Shown here piece after piece: positions 16,477 through 23,137 of a DNA stretch of 64,000 nt. Below the pieces are notes generated by a model that searched no databases, was not told the origin of the DNA, and saw nothing but the letters and a program-made list of their open reading frames with translations. Position numbers and translations under genes: made by a program. The stretch is from contig NZ_JADKYR010000002.1 of NCBI RefSeq assembly GCF_015354335.1, forward strand, positions 310,001 through 374,000. Reading direction: 5' to 3'. Origin of the DNA: Methylophilus sp. 13. Lineage in GTDB: Bacteria > Pseudomonadota > Gammaproteobacteria > Burkholderiales > Methylophilaceae. The first letter of the stretch is position 1; every line of letters starts with the position of its first letter.

Positions 16477-17952
16477 ATGACGAATAAAATTGATCCATGC
16501 ACCCTGGTATTATTTGGCGCAAGTGGCAACCTGGCCCGCGTAAAATTGTATCCTGGTTTGTTCAGGCTAGACCTGCTGGGCCGCCTGCCTGATGACATGA
16601 AAATTATCGGCGTTGGCCGTCAAGTGGTTGATCTGGATGCCTGGCGTGCAGACATCAAATCCATGCTGGATACCAAATTCAAAAAAGGCTATGACCAGAA
16701 AGTCTTCGAGCGCTTTATCGCCCGTAACTTCTACCATGCCAACCCACCAACTGACCCAGACGCGTTCAACAAACTGAAAGCTACGCTGAGCGACGAAAAA
16801 GTATTTCCGCAGAACCTGGCTTACTTCCTGTCTGTACGTCCGGTAGACTTTGCACCAGTTGTTGAATCACTGGCCAATGTCGGTCTGACTCAGGAAGACA
16901 AATACTGGCGCCGCGTGGTGATCGAAAAACCATTCGGTACCGATCTGCCATCTGCCAAAGAACTGCAGGCTGCCATCACCAAGCACCTGAAAGAAAGCCA
17001 GATTTACCGTATCGACCACTACCTGGGCAAATCCGCGCTGCAAAACATCTTGCTGCAACGCTTTACCAATACCGTGTTAGAGCCGATCTGGAACAACCAG
17101 TACATTGACCACGTGCAAATCACCAACACCGAAATGCTGGGTGTAGGCGACCGTACGCAGTTCTACGACAGCACAGGTGCCCTGCGCGATATGTTGCAAA
17201 GCCATATTCTGCAAACCTTGGCACTGACCGCCATGGAGCTGCCAAAAGACCTGTCACCGGAAGGCGTACGTGACGCTAAAATCAAGTTGCTGGAGCAGAT
17301 TCGTCCTATCCCAGTTAACGAGCTCGAGAAGCATGCTTTCCGCGCGCAATACAGTGCCGGTGAAATCAATGGCGAAAAAGTGCCTGGCTACCTCGAAGAG
17401 CTGGGCAACAATGACAGCGTGGTAGAAACCTATGCTGCCTTGAAACTGTTTATTGACAACCCACGCTGGAAAGGGGTGCCTTTCTACATCCGCACCGCCA
17501 AGCGCCTGCACGAAGCCGATACCCGTATTGCTATCCGTTTCAAAAAAGCGCCATTGCAAATCAATGACCAGGACCAAAACTGGCTCATCATCGGCATCCA
17601 GCCACGTGAGTGCATCAAGCTCGAAATCCAGTCCAAGATTCCTGGCCTGGATGTACAAACCCGTACCATCCAGCTGGATGCAGCCAACCGTTGGGACGCA
17701 GACGACTCCGTAGATGCTTACGAGGCCTTGCTGCTGAACCTGATGCAAGGTGACAACTCCAACTACCTGCATATTTCTGAAGCCGAAGCACAATGGCGCC
17801 TGGTGGATCCAGTGGTGAAAGCCTGGGCAGAAGACAAGCGTCCGGTCCATCAGTACCCTGCCGGTAGCCGCGATCCAATCGAGTCCAAAGTGATTTTTGA
17901 AGCGGAAGATCAATTCTGGCGCTACAGCATTGAATTGGGCGGCGATAAGTAA
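16477..17952 (+). CDS. zwf: Glucose-6-phosphate 1-dehydrogenase
   Basis: Oxidises glucose 6-phosphate to 6-phosphogluconolactone. The 491-residue protein has the N-terminal nucleotide-binding stretch LFGASGNLARVKLYP, the active-site signature RIDHYLGK (178-185) with the catalytic region around it, and EKPFGTDLPSA. The usual GASGDLA reads GASGNLA here. Length is normal. AAGG precedes the ATG. With pgl and gnd next door it completes the oxidative branch feeding NAD(P)H and ribulose 5-phosphate to the RuMP cycle. Confidence 0.98.
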   Translation: MTNKIDPCTLVLFGASGNLARVKLYPGLFRLDLLGRLPDDMKIIGVGRQVVDLDAWRADIKSMLDTKFKKGYDQKVFERFIARNFYHANPPTDPDAFNKLKATLSDEKVFPQNLAYFLSVRPVDFAPVVESLANVGLTQEDKYWRRVVIEKPFGTDLPSAKELQAAITKHLKESQIYRIDHYLGKSALQNILLQRFTNTVLEPIWNNQYIDHVQITNTEMLGVGDRTQFYDSTGALRDMLQSHILQTLALTAMELPKDLSPEGVRDAKIKLLEQIRPIPVNELEKHAFRAQYSAGEINGEKVPGYLEELGNNDSVVETYAALKLFIDNPRWKGVPFYIRTAKRLHEADTRIAIRFKKAPLQINDQDQNWLIIGIQPRECIKLEIQSKIPGLDVQTRTIQLDAANRWDADDSVDAYEALLLNLMQGDNSNYLHISEAEAQWRLVDPVVKAWAEDKRPVHQYPAGSRDPIESKVIFEAEDQFWRYSIELGGDK

Positions 17953-18050
17953 ACCTTGGGGGCTCATGCCTCCTCGGTAGATTAATTCGCCTCAAAGCCA
18001 AAAAAATTTGCAAATTTAACTCTAATTGTTGTTATTATTTGCACTCACTA

Positions 18051-18077
18051 AAAGCGGAGTTTAAACTCCGCTTTTTT
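18051..18077 (+). terminator. Terminator after zwf
   Basis: A 24-nt perfect self-complementary sequence (arms AAAGCGGAGTTT and AAACTCCGCTTT) running into a T-run, about 100 bp after zwf and 45 bp before dcd. Confidence 0.85.
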
Positions 18078-18121
18078 CTCTTTATTGCATGCGTTGATGA
18101 CGCAAATGACTGGATATCGTA

Positions 18122-18691
18122 ATGAGCATTAAGTCTGATAAATGGATACGCAGGATGGCTGAACAACACGGCATGATCGAGCCGTTCGAGCCCAGGCTGG
18201 TCCGCGAGGTGAATGGTCAAAAAATCGTGTCTTACGGCACCTCCTCTTACGGCTACGATATCCGTTGTGCGGATGAATTCCGCGTGTTCACCAACATCAA
18301 TAGCACTATTGTCGACCCCAAGGCATTTGACCCACAGTCTTTTGTCGAGGTCTCAGGCAAAGGCTATTGCGTCATTCCTCCCAACTCGTTTGCACTGGCA
18401 CGTACGGTCGAATATTTCCGCATCCCGCGTTCCGTGTTAACGATTTGCCTAGGCAAGTCTACTTACGCGCGCTGCGGCATTATTGTCAATGTGACACCGT
18501 TTGAACCTGAGTGGGAAGGCTATGTAACGCTGGAGTTTAGTAACACGACGCCGTTGCCAGCCAAGATTTATGCAGGTGAAGGTTGTGCACAAGTGCTGTT
18601 CCTGGAGTCTGATGAAGTCTGTGAAACCAGTTATAAAGACCGTGGTGGCAAATACCAAGGTCAAATTGGTGTCACATTACCAAAGATATAA
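18122..18691 (+). CDS. dcd: dCTP deaminase
   Basis: Deaminates dCTP to dUTP, feeding dTTP synthesis through dUTPase. The 189-residue trimeric-fold protein starts [22 protein letters not shown] and has [20 protein letters not shown] and the conserved catalytic block [33 protein letters not shown] that includes the catalytic Glu. Length matches E. coli Dcd (193). The ribosome-binding site is weak. A CACAGAG inverted repeat follows. Confidence 0.97.
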   Translation: MSIKSDKWIRRMAEQHGMIEPFEPRLVREVNGQKIVSYGTSSYGYDIRCADEFRVFTNINSTIVDPKAFDPQSFVEVSGKGYCVIPPNSFALARTVEYFRIPRSVLTICLGKSTYARCGIIVNVTPFEPEWEGYVTLEFSNTTPLPAKIYAGEGCAQVLFLESDEVCETSYKDRGGKYQGQIGVTLPKI

Positions 18692-18723
18692 TCACACTCT
18701 TGAACACAATCAGAACATTTCAC

Positions 18724-18768
18724 CACAGAGGCACAGGGTTAAGCGATGACTTTCCCTGTGCCTCTGTG
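18724..18768. repeat. CACAGAG-type inverted repeat, copy 1
   Basis: Perfect 15-bp arms (CACAGAGGCACAGGG and its complement) around a 15-nt centre, in the dcd-decarboxylase gap. It shares the CACAGAG core with inverted repeats at 39605-39688 and 60284-60385. There is no T-run, so it is not a standard terminator. Confidence 0.7.
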
Positions 18769-18793
18769 TCTTAAGCGGTAAAAGGATTCCTTT

Positions 18794-21040
18794 ATGAAAT
18801 TTAGATTTCCCATTGTGATTATTGACGAAGATTTTCGCTCGGAAAACTCGTCTGGCCTGGGCATCCGGGTGTTGGCCAAAGCGATTGAAGACGAAGGTCT
18901 GGAGGTGCTTGGTGTGACCAGCTACGGCGACCTCACCTCTTTCGCGCAGCAGCAAAGCCGTGCCTCGGCGTTTATCCTGTCAATTGACGATGAGGAAATC
19001 GTTGAAGAGAAACCAGAAGCCATCGAGCAACTGCGTAATTTTGTACAGGAAATCCGTTACCGTAACGAAGAGATTCCGATCTTTTTGCATGGCGAGACCC
19101 GCACCAGCCGCCACATTCCAAACGATGTGCTGCGTGAGTTGCATGGCTTTATCCATATGAACGAGGATACGCCAGAGTTTGTGGCACGCCTGATTATCCG
19201 CGAAGCCAAGGCCTACCTGGACAGCCTGCCACCGCCCTTCTTCAAGGCGCTGACGCATTACGCGGCTGATGGTTCCTACTCCTGGCACTGCCCCGGTCAC
19301 TCCGGTGGCGTCGCGTTTCTGAAATCACCGGTCGGCCAGATGTTCCACCAGTTTTTTGGCGAGAACATGCTACGTGCAGACGTCTGTAACGCCGTTGATG
19401 AGCTCGGTCAATTGCTGGATCATACCGGCCCGGTGGCTGCTTCCGAGCGCAATGCCGCGCGCATTTACAACTGTGATCACCTCTATTTTGTCACTAACGG
19501 CACCTCGACCTCGAACAAGATCGTCTGGAACTCCACCGTCGCGCCTGGTGACATCGTGGTGGTTGACCGTAACTGCCATAAATCCGTATTGCACTCCATC
19601 ATCATGACCGGGGCCGTACCGGTATTCCTGATGCCAACGCGTAACCACTTTGGCATTATCGGCCCGATTCCGAAAAGCGAGTTTGCCTGGGAAAACATCC
19701 AGAAGAAAATCGAACGCAACCCGTTTGCCACCGACAAAAACGCCAAGCCACGCGTACTGACCATCACGCAATCCACCTATGACGGCGTGCTGTACAACGT
19801 TGAAGAAATCAAGGAAATGCTGGATGGCAAGATCGACACCCTGCACTTCGATGAAGCCTGGCTGCCACACGCGACCTTCCATGACTTTTATGGTGACTAC
19901 CACGCGATTGGCGCAGACCGCCCACGCTGTAAAGAATCCATGGTGTTCTCCACCCAGTCCACGCACAAACTGCTGGCTGGCCTAAGCCAGGCCTCGCAAA
20001 TTCTGGTACAGGATGCTGACCAGAACCGCCTAGACCGCGATGTGTTCAACGAAGCTTATCTGATGCACACCTCTACCAGCCCGCAATACTCGATTATTGC
20101 CAGCTGCGACGTGGCTGCCGCCATGATGGAAGCCCCTGGCGGTACCGCCCTGGTAGAAGAATCCCTCAAAGAAGCCCTGGACTTCCGCCGTGCCATGCGC
20201 AAGGTCGACGAAGAATGGGGCACTGACTGGTGGTTTAAAGTCTGGGGCCCGACTGATTTGTCAGAAGATGGCCTGGAAGAACGAGATGCCTGGATGCTGA
20301 AAGCCAATGAGCGCTGGCACGGCTTTGGCAACCTGGCCGAAGGCTTTAACATGCTGGACCCAATCAAAGCCACCATCATCACCCCCGGACTGGATGTAGA
20401 TGGTGAATTCTCAGAAGAATTTGGCATCCCGGCGGCGATTGTGACCAAGTACCTGGCTGAACACGGCGTGATCGTCGAAAAAACCGGTCTCTACTCGTTC
20501 TTTATCATGTTTACCATCGGCATTACCAAAGGCCGCTGGAACACCATGGTTGCTGCATTACAACAGTTTAAAGACGACTACGACAAAAACCAGCCATTAT
20601 GGAAAGTGTTGCCGGAATTTGTGCAGAAGCATCCACGCTACGAACGCGTCGGCCTCAAAGATTTGTGTACACAAATTCACGAAGTCTACAAAGCCAATGA
20701 CGTCGCCCGCCTGACTACAGAAATGTATCTGTCTGACATGGTTCCAGCCATGAAACCGACGGACGCCTTCTCAAAAATGGCCCACCGCAAAATTGAGCGC
20801 GTGGCCATTGATGAACTCGAAGGCCGCGTGACTGCTGTGCTCTTAACCCCCTACCCACCAGGCATTCCGCTGCTGATTCCAGGTGAACGCTTTAACAAGG
20901 TCATTGTGAACTACCTCAAATTTGCACGCGAATTCAACGAGAAATTCCCCGGCTTTGAGACCGATAACCATGGTTTGGTGAAGCAAGTCGTGGATGGTAA
21001 AGCCGTGTATTACGTGGATTGTGTGCAGCAGGAAGATTAG
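18794..21040 (+). CDS. Orn/Lys/Arg decarboxylase (fold type I, PLP-dependent)
   Basis: Decarboxylates a basic amino acid to a polyamine-type product. The 748-residue protein has the N-terminal response-regulator-like wing domain (FPIVIIDEDFRSENSSG), the PLP-binding core with FVTNGTSTSNKI, LHFDEAWLPHATF, and the Schiff-base lysine Lys392 in STQSTHKLL, then the C-terminal domain (TPYPPGIPLLIPGERF). Length and order match AdiA/LdcC/SpeC-type enzymes. Which substrate is used, and whether the role is acid resistance or polyamine synthesis, cannot be told; no antiporter gene adjoins, which argues mildly for biosynthesis. A good AAGGA site lies 7-8 nt before the ATG. Confidence 0.93.
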   Translation: MKFRFPIVIIDEDFRSENSSGLGIRVLAKAIEDEGLEVLGVTSYGDLTSFAQQQSRASAFILSIDDEEIVEEKPEAIEQLRNFVQEIRYRNEEIPIFLHGETRTSRHIPNDVLRELHGFIHMNEDTPEFVARLIIREAKAYLDSLPPPFFKALTHYAADGSYSWHCPGHSGGVAFLKSPVGQMFHQFFGENMLRADVCNAVDELGQLLDHTGPVAASERNAARIYNCDHLYFVTNGTSTSNKIVWNSTVAPGDIVVVDRNCHKSVLHSIIMTGAVPVFLMPTRNHFGIIGPIPKSEFAWENIQKKIERNPFATDKNAKPRVLTITQSTYDGVLYNVEEIKEMLDGKIDTLHFDEAWLPHATFHDFYGDYHAIGADRPRCKESMVFSTQSTHKLLAGLSQASQILVQDADQNRLDRDVFNEAYLMHTSTSPQYSIIASCDVAAAMMEAPGGTALVEESLKEALDFRRAMRKVDEEWGTDWWFKVWGPTDLSEDGLEERDAWMLKANERWHGFGNLAEGFNMLDPIKATIITPGLDVDGEFSEEFGIPAAIVTKYLAEHGVIVEKTGLYSFFIMFTIGITKGRWNTMVAALQQFKDDYDKNQPLWKVLPEFVQKHPRYERVGLKDLCTQIHEVYKANDVARLTTEMYLSDMVPAMKPTDAFSKMAHRKIERVAIDELEGRVTAVLLTPYPPGIPLLIPGERFNKVIVNYLKFAREFNEKFPGFETDNHGLVKQVVDGKAVYYVDCVQQED

Positions 21041-21093
21041 CTCTTTAGCTTCACTCAGCTATTTTTTACTGAGCTTTCTTTTTTGTGAGCTTC

Positions 21094-21123
21094 AGCAAAG
21101 GCAACTTAATGGTTGCCTTTGCT
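21094..21123 (+). terminator. Terminator-like hairpin after the decarboxylase
   Basis: A perfect 12-bp stem AGCAAAGGCAAC/GTTGCCTTTGCT with a 6-nt loop, followed by a short T tract (ATTTTA). A weaker hairpin with a better T-run (CTCAG/CTGAG, then TTTCTTTTTT) lies just upstream at about 21054-21083. Confidence 0.65.
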
Positions 21124-21141
21124 ATTTTACCGAGACCTCTG

Positions 21142-21175
21142 TTTCGCCTGTGAGCGAGTCACCTTTCTTTGCGTA
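21142..21175 (+). repeat. Structured repeat, truncated copy C
   Basis: TTTCGCCTGTGAGCGAGT followed by CACCTTTCTTTGC matches the first 30-odd bases of the inverted copy at 21541-21771 (TTTCGCCTGTAGGCGAGT, then TACTTTCTGTTGC) and then stops matching. It appears to be a 5' fragment of the same element, 50 bp before the full copy A. Confidence 0.6.
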
Positions 21176-21223
21176 CATTGAACAAGGTTGTATTAGGCAT
21201 TAACAGGATGGGTGAATGATTTA

Positions 21224-21440
21224 TTTCGCCTTTTAGGCGACCGTTCTTTCTTATGCTTGTCCAGAAGAAAGAAGGCAAAGAACAAGACACCCTAGCTTCC
21301 GCTTGTTTCCTGCGTTGCTCGCCAAAACAAGCGGTCACGAAACTCGACCTGGCAGCTCACAAAATACGTGAGCTGCTGCGGGACTCGAACAGTCGCTCCC
21401 TTCTTCCTTGTTTTGGCTGCGCTACTCGGCGCGGCAGATA
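21224..21440 (+). repeat. Structured repeat, copy A
   Basis: About 217 bp, homologous to the opposite-strand copy B. Shared blocks in order are TTTCGCCT-TAGGCGA, a hairpin with loop TGCTTGTCC, CACCC, TTCCnTGnGTTGCT, CGAAACTCGnCCT, CACAAAA, ACTCGAACAG and CTGCGCTACTC. Seen pairing in copy A: TTCTTTCTT/AAGAAAGAA (21244-21252 with 21265-21273), GCAGCTCAC/GTGAGCTGC (21352-21360 with 21368-21376), and a long-range stem GCCAAAACAAG/CTTGTTTTGGC (21321-21331 with 21407-21417). Short open frames here show no coding signs. Confidence 0.8.
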
Positions 21441-21540
21441 GGGGCCCGAAAACCCATGAGCGCCACCGTTTGTGGGCTAAAAAGAAAAGAATTTGAGTTT
21501 TTGATCGGTCCAAATTTCAACAGTGTGAGTTTGACGCGAC

Positions 21541-21771
21541 AAATCCCATCCCATCACGCTGAGTAGCGCAGACGAAGTGGGGGATGTCGGCCATCGGCTG
21601 TTCGAGTTCCGCGGTGGCTTGCGTTTTGTGCAAGCCGCTAGGGCGAGTTTCGATGGACGCCCACTTTGTTAAGCAACACAAGGAAGCCGTAGGCCGTGAT
21701 GGCTGGGTGCCCTCCTCTTTGGTTACTTTCTGTGGGACAAGCAACAGAAAGTAACTCGCCTACAGGCGAAA
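21541..21771 (-). repeat. Structured repeat, copy B (inverted)
   Basis: Second, diverged copy on the opposite strand, with the 3' ends of A and B facing each other across about 100 bp. Its hairpins sit at the same places as in copy A but with different bases: a perfect 12-bp stem GTTACTTTCTGT/ACAGAAAGTAAC (21722-21733 with 21744-21755), GGCTTGC/GCAAGCC (21616-21622 with 21630-21636), a long-range stem ACGAAGTGGG/CCCACTTTGT with one mismatch (21572-21581 with 21660-21669), and the tight TCGCCT/AGGCGA hairpin at its outer end. No transposase or coding frame is present. Confidence 0.8.
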
Positions 21772-21866
21772 AAGAAAGGTGGAATTCCGTAAATATCTAA
21801 GAAGACTTGCAGCAAATTCAATACGCGCTCTTCAATTTTAATCAGATTAGTATTAACCTTGCATGA

Positions 21867-21885
21867 ATTCGGCCTACGCCGGAAT
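21867..21885. repeat. Small REP-like hairpin
   Basis: ATTCGGCCTACGCCGGAAT folds with one bulged base and is followed by GACGA. This is the general shape of the short extragenic palindromes (CATTCCGGC type) scattered in beta- and gammaproteobacterial genomes. Only one copy is in the window. Confidence 0.4.
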
Positions 21886-21919
21886 GACGAAAAACTGGAC
21901 TAACTTGGATTGAGATTAA

Positions 21920-21957
21920 GCATCGAAAAAAGAATAACCTTATTCTTTTTTCGATGC
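21920..21957. terminator. Bidirectional terminator downstream of folA
   Basis: Perfect 18-bp arms (GCATCGAAAAAAGAATAA and complement) with a 2-nt loop, 20 bp past the folA stop. The U-rich arm on the leftward transcript suits termination of the bcp-folA transcript. Confidence 0.75.
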
Positions 21958-21976
21958 ATCAAGCCAAAGGCTTCTA

Positions 21977-22471
21977 TCATCGCCGCTGATAAACCATATC
22001 ACTATAATGCAAGCCATTCTCCGAGGTATGCCCTTCCTCACTCAACAATTCCCACTCATGCATCTCCATTTCCGGAAAAAACGCATCCCCGCCGACATGT
22101 GCATATACCCGCGTAATGTATAGCCGCGTGACATAAGGCAGGCCCTGTGCATACAACTCCGCGCCGCCAATCAGAAAGGGTTCTTCATCACCGGCACAGG
22201 CTGCAAGCGCTTGTGGCAGTGAATGTACAACCTTGGCCCCTTCAACCGCGTATTCAGTATCGCGAGTGACGACTACCGTGGTGCGTCCGGGCAACAAGCG
22301 ACCCAGCGACTCATAGGTTTTGCGGCCCATAATAATGTGATGGCCCATGGTCAGTTGTTTGAAGCGCTTGAGGTCTTCGGGCAGGTGCCAGGGCAACTGA
22401 TTATTGTGACCAATGACACGGTTGTCTGCATGGGCGACGATCAGGGAAAGGGCTTGCATGGTGATACTCAC
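21977..22471 (-). CDS. folA: Dihydrofolate reductase
   Basis: Reduces dihydrofolate to tetrahydrofolate with NADPH, needed for thymidylate and C1-carrier recycling. The 164-residue protein has LIVAHADNRVIGHNNQLPWHLPEDL, with the substrate-binding Asp/Glu as LPEDL, then HHIIMGRKTYES and the glycine pair in FLIGGAELYAQ. The longest frame begins with a GTG that shares its G with the TAG stop of the upstream peroxiredoxin gene; an ATG four codons later (22459) would give MQALSLIVAH and is equally plausible. The two genes are surely cotranscribed. Confidence 0.97.
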   Translation of the reverse strand: MSITMQALSLIVAHADNRVIGHNNQLPWHLPEDLKRFKQLTMGHHIIMGRKTYESLGRLLPGRTTVVVTRDTEYAVEGAKVVHSLPQALAACAGDEEPFLIGGAELYAQGLPYVTRLYITRVYAHVGGDAFFPEMEMHEWELLSEEGHTSENGLHYSDMVYQRR

Positions 22472-23010
22472 TAAAAAGCCGACAGGCGCTTGAGGTCGCG
22501 AATGATGGCCTCGCTATGCCCGTCAGGGTTGACGTTGCTGTAGGACTCGGCAACGACGCCTTGCGGGTCAACAATAAAGGTCATGCGCTTGGCAGCCTGG
22601 AAGACGACAAGGTTAAACAAGGCGCCATAGGCATCAGCCACCTGACCATTGCTGTCTGCCAGCAACGGAAAAGACAAGCGGTGTTTTTGCGCAAATGCGG
22701 CATGGCTGGCAACGGTATCGACACTGATACCTACCACCTCGGCACCCAGGGCATGGATCTGCTGGATATCATCCCTGAACTGGCAAGCTTCGCGCGTACA
22801 ACCAGGCGTGTCATCTTTGGGATAAAAATAAAGCACCAGCCATTTACCCTGCCATTCGGAGAGTTGCCGCAGGTGTCCCTGGGCATCTGGCAGACTGAAT
22901 GCCGGAGCTTTCATGCCGACGCTGACACGTGTAGAAGGCTGCTGATATTGGCGATAGCCCCAGACGGCTAACCAGAACAACAGGCCGTACATGATCAGTT
23001 TGATCAGCAT
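22471..23010 (-). CDS. bcp: Membrane-anchored peroxiredoxin of the BCP/PrxQ type
   Basis: Reduces hydroperoxides through a thiol mechanism. The start at 23010 has AAAGGA 7 nt upstream and gives 179 residues; an open frame reaches 23040. The fold signature FYPKDDTPGCTREACQF holds the peroxidatic Cys71 and a resolving Cys76 five residues on, typical of BCP. Unlike the usual soluble enzyme (about 155 residues) it has an N-terminal membrane helix (residues 2-18, LIKLIMYGLLFWLAVWG), so the catalytic domain is tethered to the membrane, probably facing the periplasm. It overlaps folA by one base. Confidence 0.9.
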   Translation of the reverse strand: MLIKLIMYGLLFWLAVWGYRQYQQPSTRVSVGMKAPAFSLPDAQGHLRQLSEWQGKWLVLYFYPKDDTPGCTREACQFRDDIQQIHALGAEVVGISVDTVASHAAFAQKHRLSFPLLADSNGQVADAYGALFNLVVFQAAKRMTFIVDPQGVVAESYSNVNPDGHSEAIIRDLKRLSAF

Positions 23011-23137
23011 TGAGTTTCCTTTCTTTAGGGTAAATGACATTCAGGTCGTTGACGCTGACAGCTGCTTATTGTACCTTAATCCGCCATCCATCCATTTAAG
23101 GTCGCCCGCAATCGCTTGAAGTGTTGCCAGTTATCCC

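Noticed and set aside
17254-17967. 237-codon open frame opposite zwf
   Set aside because: Shadow frame of zwf; no ribosome-binding site, no domains.
18051-18074. 24-bp palindrome after zwf as an operator
   Set aside because: It is followed by a T-run directly after a gene end, so a terminator explains it.
21381-21397. tRNA T-arm-like GGACTCGAACAGTC in copy A
   Set aside because: The rest of a cloverleaf (acceptor and anticodon stems) is missing on either strand, and the same block recurs in copy B as part of the repeat.
21253-21744. Short open frames within the 21-kb repeat region
   Set aside because: They follow the two repeat copies, begin and end at unrelated points, and the changes between copies keep stem pairing, not reading frame.
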